Part shown: in pieces, positions 1-8,630 of the stretch
Numbering within the stretch: the first letter of the stretch is position 1
How the letters are laid out: every line of letters starts with the position of its first letter
Assembly (NCBI GenBank): GCA_009664345.1
Contig: CP043547.1
Coordinates: 5,422,709-5,486,708, forward strand
Length of the DNA: 64,000 nucleotides
Origin: Planctomycetales bacterium 10988
GTDB taxonomy: Bacteria > Planctomycetota > Planctomycetia > Pirellulales > Pb10988
Direction: 5' to 3'
Notes under the pieces: model-generated
Databases searched by the model: none
What the model was told of the DNA's origin: nothing
The model's input: only the letters and a program-made list of their open reading frames with translations
Position numbers and translations under genes: made by a program

Positions 1-1
1 G

Positions 2-1567
2 AGCGAACTCCAACGCTTGACCGAACGCCGGAACTTGGAAGAACCCCCGCAATCGGAACAGGTCGAGTTGGATATGTCCGATGAGGATGAAGAACGAGGC
101 CACATTCCGCTCACCGACGATGAACCCACGCCGGCTTCGGAAGAGTTCGTCGATGAAGAAATCTCTTTCGATTATCATGTCAAAGAGAACGCCCCTACTT
201 ATGGTCGCGGGGCTCCGGTTTCTGCTCCGATTCAAGAGGCGGAAGAACCTTTTGAATTTGAAGAAGACCCCTCGAGCCTCCGAGGGCGTACTTATCACGA
301 ACACGAAGAAGCCCACGAACAGGAAAACGAAGGCGTCTTCTTTGCTTCTCCGGAAGTAGAAAACTACATGGTCACCCTGGAGCGGAGCCAGTTGTTGGAT
401 GAGGAGTATTTCTCCCAACTCTTGGAAGAAGCCCAAGGGATGAACAATGCCCGCGAGGTCGCCCGGCGTGGGGTCCAGTTGGATTTGATAACCCCTTGGC
501 AGGCCCGGCAGATTCTCGAAGGTCGCACCGATTTCTTCATTACCAGCTATTTCTTGCTCGATGTCATTGGTCGCGGGGCGACCGGTACGGTTTATCAAGC
601 GGTCAGTCCGACCAATGAGATCGTGGCTTTGAAGGTCTTGGCTCCGGAACTCTTGCGAAATCGAGATGCCGTTGCCCGATTCGAACGGGAAATGCGAGTC
701 GCCGCCGCTTTGGATCATCCCCACATTGTCCGTGCCTTGGATGCGAGCCATTCCAACGAATCCCCTTTCTTGGCGATGGAGTTCATCGACGGGGTCGATC
801 TCAAAACTTGGCTAGCGCAGCAAGGTCCACTCCCTGTCCATTGGGCTTGCGAATCCATCCGGCAAGCCGCTTGGGGGTTGCAACATGCTCATGAGCAAGG
901 GATTATTCACCGGGATGTCAAACCGAGCAATTTGCTGGTCATTCAGCCCGATTTGCGTACCGATCCTTACATCAAAATTTCCGATCTAGGCTTTGCCAAT
1001 GCGGCGAGTCTCGATATGCGAAAGAATCGTTTGACGCAAGAGAATCAACTTCTCGGCACGCCGGACTACATGTCTCCGGAGCAGGCCCGCAATCCGGCGG
1101 ATGTCGATATCCGTTCCGATATCTATAGCCTCGGCTGTACCCTTCATCGGCTACTGACGAACCGTCCGCTCTTCCCTGGAAATACTCCTACCGAAAAGCT
1201 CAATGCCCGTTGCCGAGATGAGGCCCCTTCGATTCATTCCATGCGGGCCGATGTGCCGGAAGAAGTAAATATGATTCTTCAAGGGATGTTGAAGCAAAAT
1301 CCCGACGAACGGTTCCAAACACCGCAAGAAGTCGCGGAAGCCTTGGAAGATTATCTTCATGGAGTCGAAATCCGCTCGTTGCCCCGCTCCGTGCGGAAAC
1401 AAAAGAAACGCAAGTCCTCCGCACTGACGATCGTTCCCCCGCTAGCTTCGACCTTAATAACTCTCCTCGTGGCCGCTTTTTTATTCTCTTCTTCGCCCTT
1501 GCAAGCTGTCCTGGTCGTGATGATGGGCATCGTTTTCAGTATCTTCTGGCTGATGCTACGAAAGTAA
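2..1567 (+). CDS. Serine/threonine protein kinase, membrane-anchored (5' end outside window)
   Basis: Transfers phosphate from ATP to Ser/Thr of partner proteins, probably with its kinase domain in the cytoplasm. Numbered from an internal TTG at 17: acidic disordered N-terminus (1-115), a helical pre-kinase segment (116-172) of the kind that precedes planctomycete kinases, then a complete kinase domain (178-450). Visible motifs: glycine loop G185-G190, K206 in VALKVL, HRDVKPSN (298-305) with D300, K302 and N305, DLG at 323-325 where most kinases have DFG, and GTPDYMSPE (347-355). Two hydrophobic segments (about 469-490 and 494-513) end the protein, which lacks a sensor domain beyond the membrane. 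The frame is open to the first base of the window, so the true start lies upstream and the TTG is not trusted. Substrate unknown. Confidence 0.93.
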   Translation, partial: SELQRLTERRNLEEPPQSEQVELDMSDEDEERGHIPLTDDEPTPASEEFVDEEISFDYHVKENAPTYGRGAPVSAPIQEAEEPFEFEEDPSSLRGRTYHEHEEAHEQENEGVFFASPEVENYMVTLERSQLLDEEYFSQLLEEAQGMNNAREVARRGVQLDLITPWQARQILEGRTDFFITSYFLLDVIGRGATGTVYQAVSPTNEIVALKVLAPELLRNRDAVARFEREMRVAAALDHPHIVRALDASHSNESPFLAMEFIDGVDLKTWLAQQGPLPVHWACESIRQAAWGLQHAHEQGIIHRDVKPSNLLVIQPDLRTDPYIKISDLGFANAASLDMRKNRLTQENQLLGTPDYMSPEQARNPADVDIRSDIYSLGCTLHRLLTNRPLFPGNTPTEKLNARCRDEAPSIHSMRADVPEEVNMILQGMLKQNPDERFQTPQEVAEALEDYLHGVEIRSLPRSVRKQKKRKSSALTIVPPLASTLITLLVAAFLFSSSPLQAVLVVMMGIVFSIFWLMLRK

Positions 1568-1601
1568 GCGACTCGAAAGGAACTCCGAAGAGCGCATGAA
1601 A

Positions 1602-1635
1602 AAACCCAGCCGAACGAAGCTGGGTTTATTTTTTT
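1602..1635. terminator. Bidirectional Rho-independent terminator
   Basis: A perfect 9-bp stem (AAACCCAGC at 1602-1610 with GCTGGGTTT at 1619-1627) closes an 8-base loop and is followed by a T-rich tract to 1635. An A-run before the stem gives a T-run on the other strand, so it can end both the kinase transcript and the convergent minus-strand gene that stops at 1663. Confidence 0.9.
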
Positions 1636-1662
1636 GGTGCTGAATACTCGACGAATACCGCT

Positions 1663-3060
1663 CTAGTTGCGATAAGCGGTTGAGCCAGGTCGGCGTGACC
1701 GGAAGCTCGAACTATTTTGACCGGCTTCCAGATCATATTTTTCCCCGGAGTTCGGTCGGAAAATACGATTCGTTCGCGAGTACCCGATGTAATCAAGGAA
1801 TTCATCCAAACTCAATCGGCGAACCCCATTGCGGGTGGCTTCGTCTTTGAGCTTGTTCGACGCGGTATTGACCGCCCCGAGATTCGCAGCGGCTTGGGCG
1901 GCGGCATCCGAAACACGTTCCCCGACAATCAGGTAACGGGTTCGCGGGGTGATCTGCCCGGAGATTTGCCCATCCGGACGAACTTCGGCATCGACTACGC
2001 CACCGGCCATCGTGATCAGGTTACGAATGGCATCGTTGTCGGTACGTCCGTCTTCGTTGATATCCAAGATACCAGCCAAGGCAAAGTGTTCTTCACGACC
2101 TTTGTGCCATAGCGGGGTATAGATGACATCGCCCGGCAAGATCGGGTCGAGCAATTCGGAATCAACGATCTTGGCTTCGGCGGAATGATCGCTGATCACC
2201 CGAGTGACTTGGATGGAGCCTTTGGCTTTTTCCGAATTGGTGATATCGGTGGTTCCATTGGGGAAGACACTGAAGGATACTTGTTCACGGAGATTATCCG
2301 CACTTCCCAAACCAATGATCACCGTTTCGCGACCTTGGTCGACCATGCGGATTTCGCCATCGGGAACATCGAATTGTTTCGGACGGAATTGCGAAAGTTC
2401 ATCCGCGACCTTTTGGCGACCGGCTTTCTCTTCCGACAAAGAAGCGATCAACTGCTGTTGAGCAACTTCCGCTTCCTGGCGGGCTTTTTGGAGTTCTTCT
2501 TGCCGCGAAGCCCAGGTGCTGGCCAAGGCTTGGTTCTCTTCTTTCAAGTCTTCGATCGCCTTTTGGTAGATGGCCAATTGGCTACGAAGCTCTTGTTCGG
2601 CCTTCGTTTGGGCGTTGCGATGCGTGGTAATTTGTTGTTGAGAAGTCGATTCTCGCTTGGCGTAATCCGCTTTCAAACGATCGATCTCGGTTTGCAGCGA
2701 TTGCTTCTCTTCCATCAGCTGCTCCACCGAACCGGCCATCGCGATCACGACCGAGCGGTAATCTTGCTTCTCCGAAGGAAGTGAACCGGCATACTTTTCC
2801 ATATCCGCGGTAATCGTATCCGAGGCCGTTTCCAAGGTCGCTTGGCGATCGACGCCGATCCAATCTTTCAACTCTTCATTTTGAATTTGAAAGTTCCGTG
2901 CGGCTTGATCCTTCCGCGAGGCATCCGCGATCGCTTCCTGCTCCTTTTGGCGGGCTTCATCATACGATTTGAAGAAGACAAAGGTGGTGACCCCCAACAC
3001 TAATGTCAGGACAACAAAGATGATCAAGGCAATCTGTAGGCCTTGGCTCTCACTTCTCAT
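1663..3060 (-). CDS. Coiled-coil membrane-anchored protein of unknown function
   Basis: 465 residues from the ATG at 3060, which has GAGAG a few bases upstream; a GTG at 3072 would add four residues. One membrane span near the N-terminus (about residues 6-26) is followed by a long coiled coil rich in Q, E, K and A (about 30-220), then a mostly beta-type C-terminal half (about 225-420) and a Ser/Arg-rich tail. The likely arrangement is an N-in, single-span protein with a coiled stalk and a globular domain outside the cytoplasm; this is inference. No catalytic motif or named family was recognised. It converges on the kinase gene across a shared terminator. Confidence 0.85.
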   Translation of the reverse strand: MRSESQGLQIALIIFVVLTLVLGVTTFVFFKSYDEARQKEQEAIADASRKDQAARNFQIQNEELKDWIGVDRQATLETASDTITADMEKYAGSLPSEKQDYRSVVIAMAGSVEQLMEEKQSLQTEIDRLKADYAKRESTSQQQITTHRNAQTKAEQELRSQLAIYQKAIEDLKEENQALASTWASRQEELQKARQEAEVAQQQLIASLSEEKAGRQKVADELSQFRPKQFDVPDGEIRMVDQGRETVIIGLGSADNLREQVSFSVFPNGTTDITNSEKAKGSIQVTRVISDHSAEAKIVDSELLDPILPGDVIYTPLWHKGREEHFALAGILDINEDGRTDNDAIRNLITMAGGVVDAEVRPDGQISGQITPRTRYLIVGERVSDAAAQAAANLGAVNTASNKLKDEATRNGVRRLSLDEFLDYIGYSRTNRIFRPNSGEKYDLEAGQNSSSFRSRRPGSTAYRN

Positions 3061-3609
3061 GGCTGCTCTCACTCAAATTCGAGAAATGGTGTCACTGGAA
3101 ATCGTGTTGATCCTGCCTGGAAGGCGAGTCCCAAACGTCAGGGTTTCGATCGATCCAGTCGAAACGCAATTGCACAATTCGAAAATAGACAAAATCGGCC
3201 CGGAGCCGCTTTCATTTTTGTAGGTGGAGAGAGATTATCAGCGATATTTCCCGCCGTCTCTCAGTCACAATCTTCTTTAGTGTAGGCTTTTTCTTCCAAT
3301 CAGGTCAAATTAAAAGGAGAAAAGTCCTCGATCGTGAGCAATCCACTTTCTTCATCGTCGGCAAATTAGGCAGGATTCGTTGACTTTTTCCATCAAGCAA
3401 GCCAAGACCTTCCTAAAATCAATGGATCGGTGCGAAAATCGACGCGTTCCAGTCTGGGGAGGAAAAAGAGTTCCTTCTGCAAAATCTTCCCTAAGGGGAA
3501 GTCATTCACTAAGTTACTACGTGAGAAAAGTGAAAAAGTCGCAATAAAAACGATTTTTCCTCAAGAATCCGTGGACTGGCTCGCCGGAATGTTAGGAGAA
3601 TGGTTCTTC
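3061..3609. other. Intergenic region without a convincing gene
   Basis: About 550 bases upstream of the minus-strand coiled-coil gene, AT-rich in the middle (3230-3560). Plus-strand open frames here have unlikely composition and no ribosome site. It contains A5-N3-T5 type words (for example AAAAACGATTTTT near 3546) that resemble the short palindromes seen elsewhere in the window. It presumably carries the promoter of the 1663-3060 gene; no clear -35/-10 pair was identified. Confidence 0.5.
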
Positions 3610-3822
3610 TTAGGAATTGTCGATGGTCGCGGCTTGCGGGAACCGGGAGCGGACGCCTTCGCGGAGTTGATCGCGTTGAGCAGGCGTCAAATTGAGCAGA
3701 ATCGTCGCCACCCGTTGCGGATTGTGGGGCCGCTTGCTTTGAGAAAGCGTGAACTTGTAATAACGAGCCAAGGCGGCTTGATCCTGGGCGGGCAAAGTCG
3801 AGAAAATCTCCACAAATTCCAT
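3610..3822 (-). CDS. Small hypothetical protein, 70 aa
   Basis: A 70-residue frame starting MEFVEIFSTLPAQDQ, with AAAGG nine bases before the ATG at 3822. Its composition (helical, A/Q/R/L-rich, with the phrase LTPAQRDQLREGVRSRF) looks like a real small helical protein, and its codons resemble those of the neighbours. An in-frame extension to 3888 is possible but lacks a better start. No family was recognised. The opposite-strand frame through the same DNA is longer but looks like a shadow. Real coding is plausible, not certain. Confidence 0.45.
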   Translation of the reverse strand: MEFVEIFSTLPAQDQAALARYYKFTLSQSKRPHNPQRVATILLNLTPAQRDQLREGVRSRFPQAATIDNS

Positions 3823-4148
3823 GGCGGGAAACCTTTGGCAAGATCGCAGGATGGAAAACTCGGGGCGGATTCCTTCCTGGAATCGCAATCCCCAAGCTCG
3901 GTGAGGAGCGGAACCGGTGGTGGTTCATTGGTCCCGCTGTTAGCTCCCAAGTCACTTCCGTGTAACAAGTGAAGCCATCTTTTTCATCGGAATGCCGGCG
4001 GGAAAACTTCCCCCAAAAGAATCGTCAAACCCAACCGAAACCGCAAAACAGAATCGACTGACCCGCAAAGTTTTTCCATTTTAACAGCAGCAGAGAAACT
4101 AGGAATGTCTCGCTGAACAGAAAAGCCGGTGTAATTATTAGAGAGTGC
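3823..4148. other. Intergenic region, nothing recognised
   Basis: About 325 bases between the small minus-strand frame and tadA. Frames on both strands are short or have poor composition. No terminator hairpin with a T-run and no RNA gene was seen. Confidence 0.5.
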
Positions 4149-4628
4149 CTATTTCTTGCCGGCGGCTCTTTTTTTGCGGAAGAAGGTCGTGAGCATTTCG
4201 CCGCAGACTCCCGCCAAGACGCCGCCTTGGGTGGCACAGCGATGATTGAGACGCTCATCATTTAAAAGTTGAAAGAGAGAATCGACAGCCCCGGCCTTCG
4301 GATCGCTGGCTCCATAAACCACGCAAGGAATGCGGGCTTGCAAAATCGCCCCAGCACACATCGGGCATGGTTCGAGCGTGACAAAGAGGGTGCAATCTTC
4401 CAGCCGCCAATCTTGTAGTGACTCCGCCGCCTGGGTAATCGCGAGAATCTCGGCATGCGCGGTCGGATCGTGCAGGGTTTCTCGCTGATTATGGGCCGCC
4501 GCGATCACCCGGCCGCCTTCCGGTTCTTGATGAACGATAATGGCCCCAACCGGGACTTCATCCGCCTTCGCTGCTGCCTCGGCTTCGCGAATGGCCATAC
4601 CCATGTAGAAGTGGAGGAGATCGGACAT
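4149..4628 (-). CDS. tadA: tRNA adenosine(34) deaminase TadA
   Basis: Deaminates A34 to inosine in the anticodon wobble position of tRNA-Arg(ACG). The 159-residue length fits the family. The zinc-dependent deaminase motifs are complete: HAE at 58-60 (H58 zinc ligand, E60 proton shuttle) and PCPMC at 87-91 with C88 and C91 as zinc ligands, followed by AGAI. DEVPVGA (23-29) is the usual N-terminal family stretch. The tail is basic (RKKRAAGKK), which fits tRNA binding. It stands alone on the minus strand, with an imperfect palindrome upstream of it (4637-4791). Confidence 0.95.
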   Translation of the reverse strand: MSDLLHFYMGMAIREAEAAAKADEVPVGAIIVHQEPEGGRVIAAAHNQRETLHDPTAHAEILAITQAAESLQDWRLEDCTLFVTLEPCPMCAGAILQARIPCVVYGASDPKAGAVDSLFQLLNDERLNHRCATQGGVLAGVCGEMLTTFFRKKRAAGKK

Positions 4629-4636
4629 GGCGGGTG

Positions 4637-4791
4637 AGGAGTTAGAGGCAAGGGACGAGAAACGGGAGTGGTTGGTGGTTAGGAAATAGGCTTCAAATTA
4701 CAATTGGTTTGAAAGACGTTACTTATTTTTCAATAGTACGCATTTCGAATCGGGTTGAGAAGAAGCCCCTAATCCCTGGCCTCTAACTTCT
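4637..4791. repeat. Imperfect long inverted repeat between two minus-strand genes
   Basis: Arms of about 19 bp (core GTTAGAGGCAAGGGA at 4641-4655 against TCCCTGGCCTCTAAC at 4773-4787, one mismatch in the 15-bp core) enclose about 117 bases. A weaker inner pairing (AGGCTTC near 4690 with GAAGCC near 4762) lengthens the possible hairpin. The right arm also carries CTAA-CCCT-like direct repeats. No open frame lies inside. It could be a miniature inverted-repeat element or a transcribed hairpin between the dehydrogenase and tadA. Confidence 0.5.
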
Positions 4792-4800
4792 AACCCCTTT

Positions 4801-5754
4801 CTAGAACCATTTTCGCTTATCAACGAGATTCATCAAAGGGCGACCGGCAGCGAAGCGGCGACAGTTTTCAATTAAAATCTCCAGGCGTCGTTCGTTGCAG
4901 TGCGGGCCTTCGCCAGCGATGTGCGGGGTGATACGGACGTTAGGAAGTTTCCACAAGGGATCGTCTGCCGGAAGTGGTTCTTCCGCAAAGACATCGAGGC
5001 AAGCCCCGGCGATTTGAACGCTTTGCAGAGCTTTGACAAGGGCCGGCTGATCCACGGTCCGGCCTCTGCCGACATTGAGGAGGTAGGCGGAAGGTTTCAT
5101 CAGGGCGAACTCTTGCTCGCCCAACATGCCGAGGGTGTTTGGAGTCTCCGGCACCAGCATCACAAGATAATCGGCTCGTGGAAGAAGCTGTGGAAGGGCC
5201 GATGGAGGGTAAAGTTCATCCACACAATCCGGACATTCTTCCAAGCGGGCATCGGTGGCAAGGGCCGTCATACCGAAGGCTTTCGCCAGTTTGGCCGTCG
5301 CGATGCCTGCCGCTCCACAACCGATGATGAGCAGGGTGCACTCGGGCAGATGCTGAAACGGGATCGCCTCGATCCACGTTCCTTGGCGTTGAGCTTCCGT
5401 ATAAGCATCGAGGTGTTTCGCATGAGCCAAGATCGCCGCGAAGAGATGATGACTCAAATGATCATCGAAAATACCGCGGAAGTTGGTGACAACAACCTCG
5501 CTTTCAACGAGTTCCGGAAAGAACCAATCACCCCCAAGGCCCGCCCTCGGGGCAGCAATCCAACGAAGCTTGGGCGCATGAGAAAACAAGGCTTGAGGGA
5601 TGGTGCCGTAGATCGCATCCGCATCGAGCAAAGCATCGCCAGCTTCTTCGGCATTTGGGAACGCAAGGACTTCACATTCCGGAACGGCCTCCGCGATCGC
5701 TTTGGGCCAATGGGGTTGTAGGCCAGGAGGAAGCATCACGAATCGAAATGCCAT
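4801..5754 (-). CDS. D-2-hydroxyacid dehydrogenase (NAD-dependent)
   Basis: Reversibly oxidises a D-2-hydroxyacid to the 2-oxoacid with NAD(P). 317 residues, a usual family length. The Rossmann motif GCGAAG is at 145-150, the catalytic triad is visible as R230 in NVGRGR, a Glu in DVFAEEP (254-260) and H278 in TPHIAG, and the family phrase PETPNT is at 202-207. AGGAGG lies nine bases before the ATG, so the start is well supported. The substrate cannot be told; glyoxylate/hydroxypyruvate reductase-like activity is most likely. The gene is monocistronic by spacing. Confidence 0.9.
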   Translation of the reverse strand: MAFRFVMLPPGLQPHWPKAIAEAVPECEVLAFPNAEEAGDALLDADAIYGTIPQALFSHAPKLRWIAAPRAGLGGDWFFPELVESEVVVTNFRGIFDDHLSHHLFAAILAHAKHLDAYTEAQRQGTWIEAIPFQHLPECTLLIIGCGAAGIATAKLAKAFGMTALATDARLEECPDCVDELYPPSALPQLLPRADYLVMLVPETPNTLGMLGEQEFALMKPSAYLLNVGRGRTVDQPALVKALQSVQIAGACLDVFAEEPLPADDPLWKLPNVRITPHIAGEGPHCNERRLEILIENCRRFAAGRPLMNLVDKRKWF

Positions 5755-5808
5755 GGATGGCTTCCTCCTGAACTTGTCAAAAGTACTCTTTGGTAGGCTC
5801 GAACGCGA

Positions 5809-6888
5809 TTAATCTCGCCACGGTCGGTTGTTGCGATAGTTTTCGAGCTTCGCTTCCAGCGGCGGGACTTGTTCGGGAGGGGCGACGGAGATTGCCTGTT
5901 CCTGCGTCGCGGCGGCTTGTTCGAACATCCCCGAGGTAGCTTGAGCAGCGGCGAGGATTTCTAGATAGCGATAACGGAGCGAACTTTCTTCTTCGGGAAG
6001 TAATTCGATGGCTCGCTGAGCGGCCTGCAGCGATTGATTCGGTTCGCGGAAACGTTGATCGCGGCAAGTGGCCATCATCCAAGCAGCACTCGCATAGGCT
6101 CGATGCGAACGCGGCTCGACTTGAAAGGCTTGGCGGAAATCAGCGGAAGCCCGGGCGAACTCCCCCCGGTCATAATGCAAATCCCCTCGATTGATCAAAT
6201 ACTCGGCCTTTCGCGGATTGAGCCGAATCGCTTGATTGTAATCATTCAACGAATCCTGATAACGTTTGGCCAAGAACAACGCATGGCCACGGCGGTTGAA
6301 GGTCTCCGCATCTTGGTTATCTAGACGCAATGCTGCCGAATAGTTTTCGACGGCCTTTTGAAAATCCCCTTGGGCGTAATGGACTTCGCCGCGATTGATA
6401 TAGGCTTTCCCATAATCGGGATTGAGGGCGAGCGTCTTTTCAAAGTCTTGCAAGGCGAGCTTGAAATTTCCAAGATTCGCATAACAAAAGCCGCGATTGT
6501 GGTAGGCTAGCCAGCGGGTATCATCGAGCAAAAGCGACTTTTCGAAATCCGCCAAGGCCGACTCAAAGGCCCCTTCGTCAAGATAAAGTTGCCCACGACG
6601 ATTGAGCGCCCACGATTCCAGCTCTTTGCCGTATTCCGCCCGTTGCGGAGGAATGTCCAATTCTCTCGCTTGCAGACAGATTTCAATGATCGAGGTGAAA
6701 TCTTCGATCGTGCTGGCGGTCGTTGTCTTTTCGTAAGCCGATTGAAGGAGATCATTTGCCTGAGCAAGAATTGCTTGGGCATCTTGGGGCGAAAGTTGTT
6801 GAGCGGTGGCTTGATTCGGAGTCAGAAGGCAACTGGAGCTAGCCAGCACTCCCAAACTCAGCAATGCGGAGAAGGCGGATTTCATCAT
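5809..6888 (-). CDS. Exported TPR-repeat protein
   Basis: 359 residues from the ATG at 6888, chosen because GGGGA lies eight bases upstream; a more distal ATG at 6903 has no ribosome site. A hydrophobic signal sequence (MMKSAFSALLSLGVLAS) comes first, possibly a lipoprotein signal since a Cys follows SSS, though the lipobox is not canonical. The rest is mostly tetratricopeptide repeats, seen as spaced W/Y-N/L-G-Y-A patterns such as AYHNRGFCYANLGN and AYINRGEVHYAQGD. It should act as a protein-protein scaffold outside the cytoplasm. A partner is not evident. It lies just downstream of fumC on the same strand. Confidence 0.85.
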   Translation of the reverse strand: MMKSAFSALLSLGVLASSSCLLTPNQATAQQLSPQDAQAILAQANDLLQSAYEKTTTASTIEDFTSIIEICLQARELDIPPQRAEYGKELESWALNRRGQLYLDEGAFESALADFEKSLLLDDTRWLAYHNRGFCYANLGNFKLALQDFEKTLALNPDYGKAYINRGEVHYAQGDFQKAVENYSAALRLDNQDAETFNRRGHALFLAKRYQDSLNDYNQAIRLNPRKAEYLINRGDLHYDRGEFARASADFRQAFQVEPRSHRAYASAAWMMATCRDQRFREPNQSLQAAQRAIELLPEEESSLRYRYLEILAAAQATSGMFEQAAATQEQAISVAPPEQVPPLEAKLENYRNNRPWRD

Positions 6889-6922
6889 CGGTCTGGTCCC
6901 CATACGTGTGTGTTTTGTGACG

Positions 6923-8347
6923 CTAAGCCTTGGGCTCGGTCATACTGATTGGATCGAGGGCCTCTTCCAATTGCTCCGGTGGCAGGACTTCTTTTTCCAA
7001 GCAAAGTTCCCGGATGGTTTTCCCAGTGCGGAAGGCTTCTTTGGCCAGCTTGGCGGCTTGCTCGTACCCAATATAAGGATTGAGGCTGGTGACCATGGAA
7101 AGGCTTTTTTCCACAGCGGCCTTGCAGGCTTCTTCGTTGGCTTCCATCAAAGCGGCACATTTTTCGTCAAAGACTTTCGTGCCATTGGCCAAGAGCCGGA
7201 TGCTTTCCAACACGGTATGCCCCATCATCGGCATCATAATATTGAGCTGGAACTGGCCCCCGGTGGCCCCGGCGATCGTGATGGTTTGGTCATTGCCCAT
7301 CACCCTTGCTGTTAACTGTAGCATACTTTCGCAGAGCACGGGGTTGACTTTTCCAGGCATAATCGAGCTACCGGGCTGAAGGTCGGCCAACTTGACCTCA
7401 TAAAAGGCACAACGCGGACCAGAGCCGAGCCAGCGGATATTATTGGCGACATTAAATAATGTCGAGGCAATACATTTTAGCTGACTGTGAGATTCGACCA
7501 GTCCATCCCGTTGAGCATTTGCCTCAAAATGGTTGGTGGCCTCACGGAAAGGGATCTCGGTAATCTCCGCCAACACGCCGGCGACGCGTTGCCCGAATTC
7601 AGGATGCGTATTGATGCCGGTGCCGACCGCGGTGCCGCCGACAGGGAGTTCCAAAACGGCTGCGAGTGCCCGTTCCGCCCGTTCGACCGAGAGTTGAATC
7701 TGACGAGCAAAGCCACCGATTTCTTGCCCTAAGCGAATCGGCGTAGCATCCGCCAAGTGCGTACGACCGATTTTGATAATCTGATCCCAAGCGTCAGCCT
7801 TTTCTTCCAGCGTTTGTTGAAAAGCCTTAAGGGCCGGGATCAAAGTTTCATGAATGGCACAGGCAACCCCGACATGAATGGCGGTCGGGAAAGTATCATT
7901 GGTACTTTGCCCCATATTGACGTGATCATTGGGGTGAATGGGTTTTTCGGAAGCGAAGCGGTCTCCGCCGTTGAGTTCAATCGCCCGGTTGGAAATCACC
8001 TCATTGATGTTCATATTGCTGGAAGTTCCCGAACCCGTCTGAAAAACATCGATCGGAAATTCAGCGTCATGTTGACCGGAAGCGACTTCTAGGCAGGCAG
8101 ATTTGAGGGCCTCGATTTGTTCTTCAGTGATCGGATTCTTGCCTGATCCGGAAAGTTTCCCCAGCTCCGCGTTCACGACGGCGGCGGCATATTTCACTCT
8201 TCCCATGGCGTGAATCAACTCCGGCGGCAGGGTCCACCCGGAGATCGGAAAGTTATCCACGGCCCGTTGGGTTTGTGCTCCGTAGTAGGCATTTTGAGGA
8301 ACTTGAATTTCGCCCATTGAATCGTGTTCGGTACGCATCTCGCTCAT
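6923..8347 (-). CDS. fumC: Fumarate hydratase class II
   Basis: Interconverts fumarate and L-malate in the citric acid cycle, as an iron-free tetramer in the cytoplasm. 474 residues, the expected length. The superfamily signature GSSIMPGKVNP lies at 326-336, with the catalytic Ser in its loop; GRTHLADATP (194-203) carries the active-site His, and TGSGTSSNMN (104-113) and HPNDHVNMGQSTND (138-151) are the substrate-binding stretches. The start (MSEMRTEH) could be shifted a few residues. The gene is complete with no unusual feature. Confidence 0.97.
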   Translation of the reverse strand: MSEMRTEHDSMGEIQVPQNAYYGAQTQRAVDNFPISGWTLPPELIHAMGRVKYAAAVVNAELGKLSGSGKNPITEEQIEALKSACLEVASGQHDAEFPIDVFQTGSGTSSNMNINEVISNRAIELNGGDRFASEKPIHPNDHVNMGQSTNDTFPTAIHVGVACAIHETLIPALKAFQQTLEEKADAWDQIIKIGRTHLADATPIRLGQEIGGFARQIQLSVERAERALAAVLELPVGGTAVGTGINTHPEFGQRVAGVLAEITEIPFREATNHFEANAQRDGLVESHSQLKCIASTLFNVANNIRWLGSGPRCAFYEVKLADLQPGSSIMPGKVNPVLCESMLQLTARVMGNDQTITIAGATGGQFQLNIMMPMMGHTVLESIRLLANGTKVFDEKCAALMEANEEACKAAVEKSLSMVTSLNPYIGYEQAAKLAKEAFRTGKTIRELCLEKEVLPPEQLEEALDPISMTEPKA

Positions 8348-8630
8348 GGGTGGTCTCTTCTTATTGGTTCACAGCAAGTGGTTTGAAAATGCTTTCGCGA
8401 TAGCCGATGGCTCTTTTTTTCCGCTGCGGTCATCATAACCGAGGATTTCAACATGGCAAAGCGGAGGACATCGGTTAAAATCTTTGATGAAAGAGGGGGG
8501 AAGGAAGATTTCGGGAATCGTGTTCGGTGTTCGGTACAAGTAGGGAAAGACTTGGACTCGCTGAATGATGGTGGAATGTTATAATAAAGGGTGACTTCTA
8601 TCAGGACGGAAAATCTTACGAAGGAAGAAG

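Noticed and set aside
3430-3972. 180-residue plus-strand frame
   Set aside because: Arg/Lys/Ser-rich with no ribosome site and no fold; it looks like a shadow of the small minus-strand frame.
8552-8585. TTGGAC and TATAAT upstream of the coiled-coil gene
   Set aside because: The spacing is 22 bases, too long for a standard promoter; the TATAAT alone may still be a -10.
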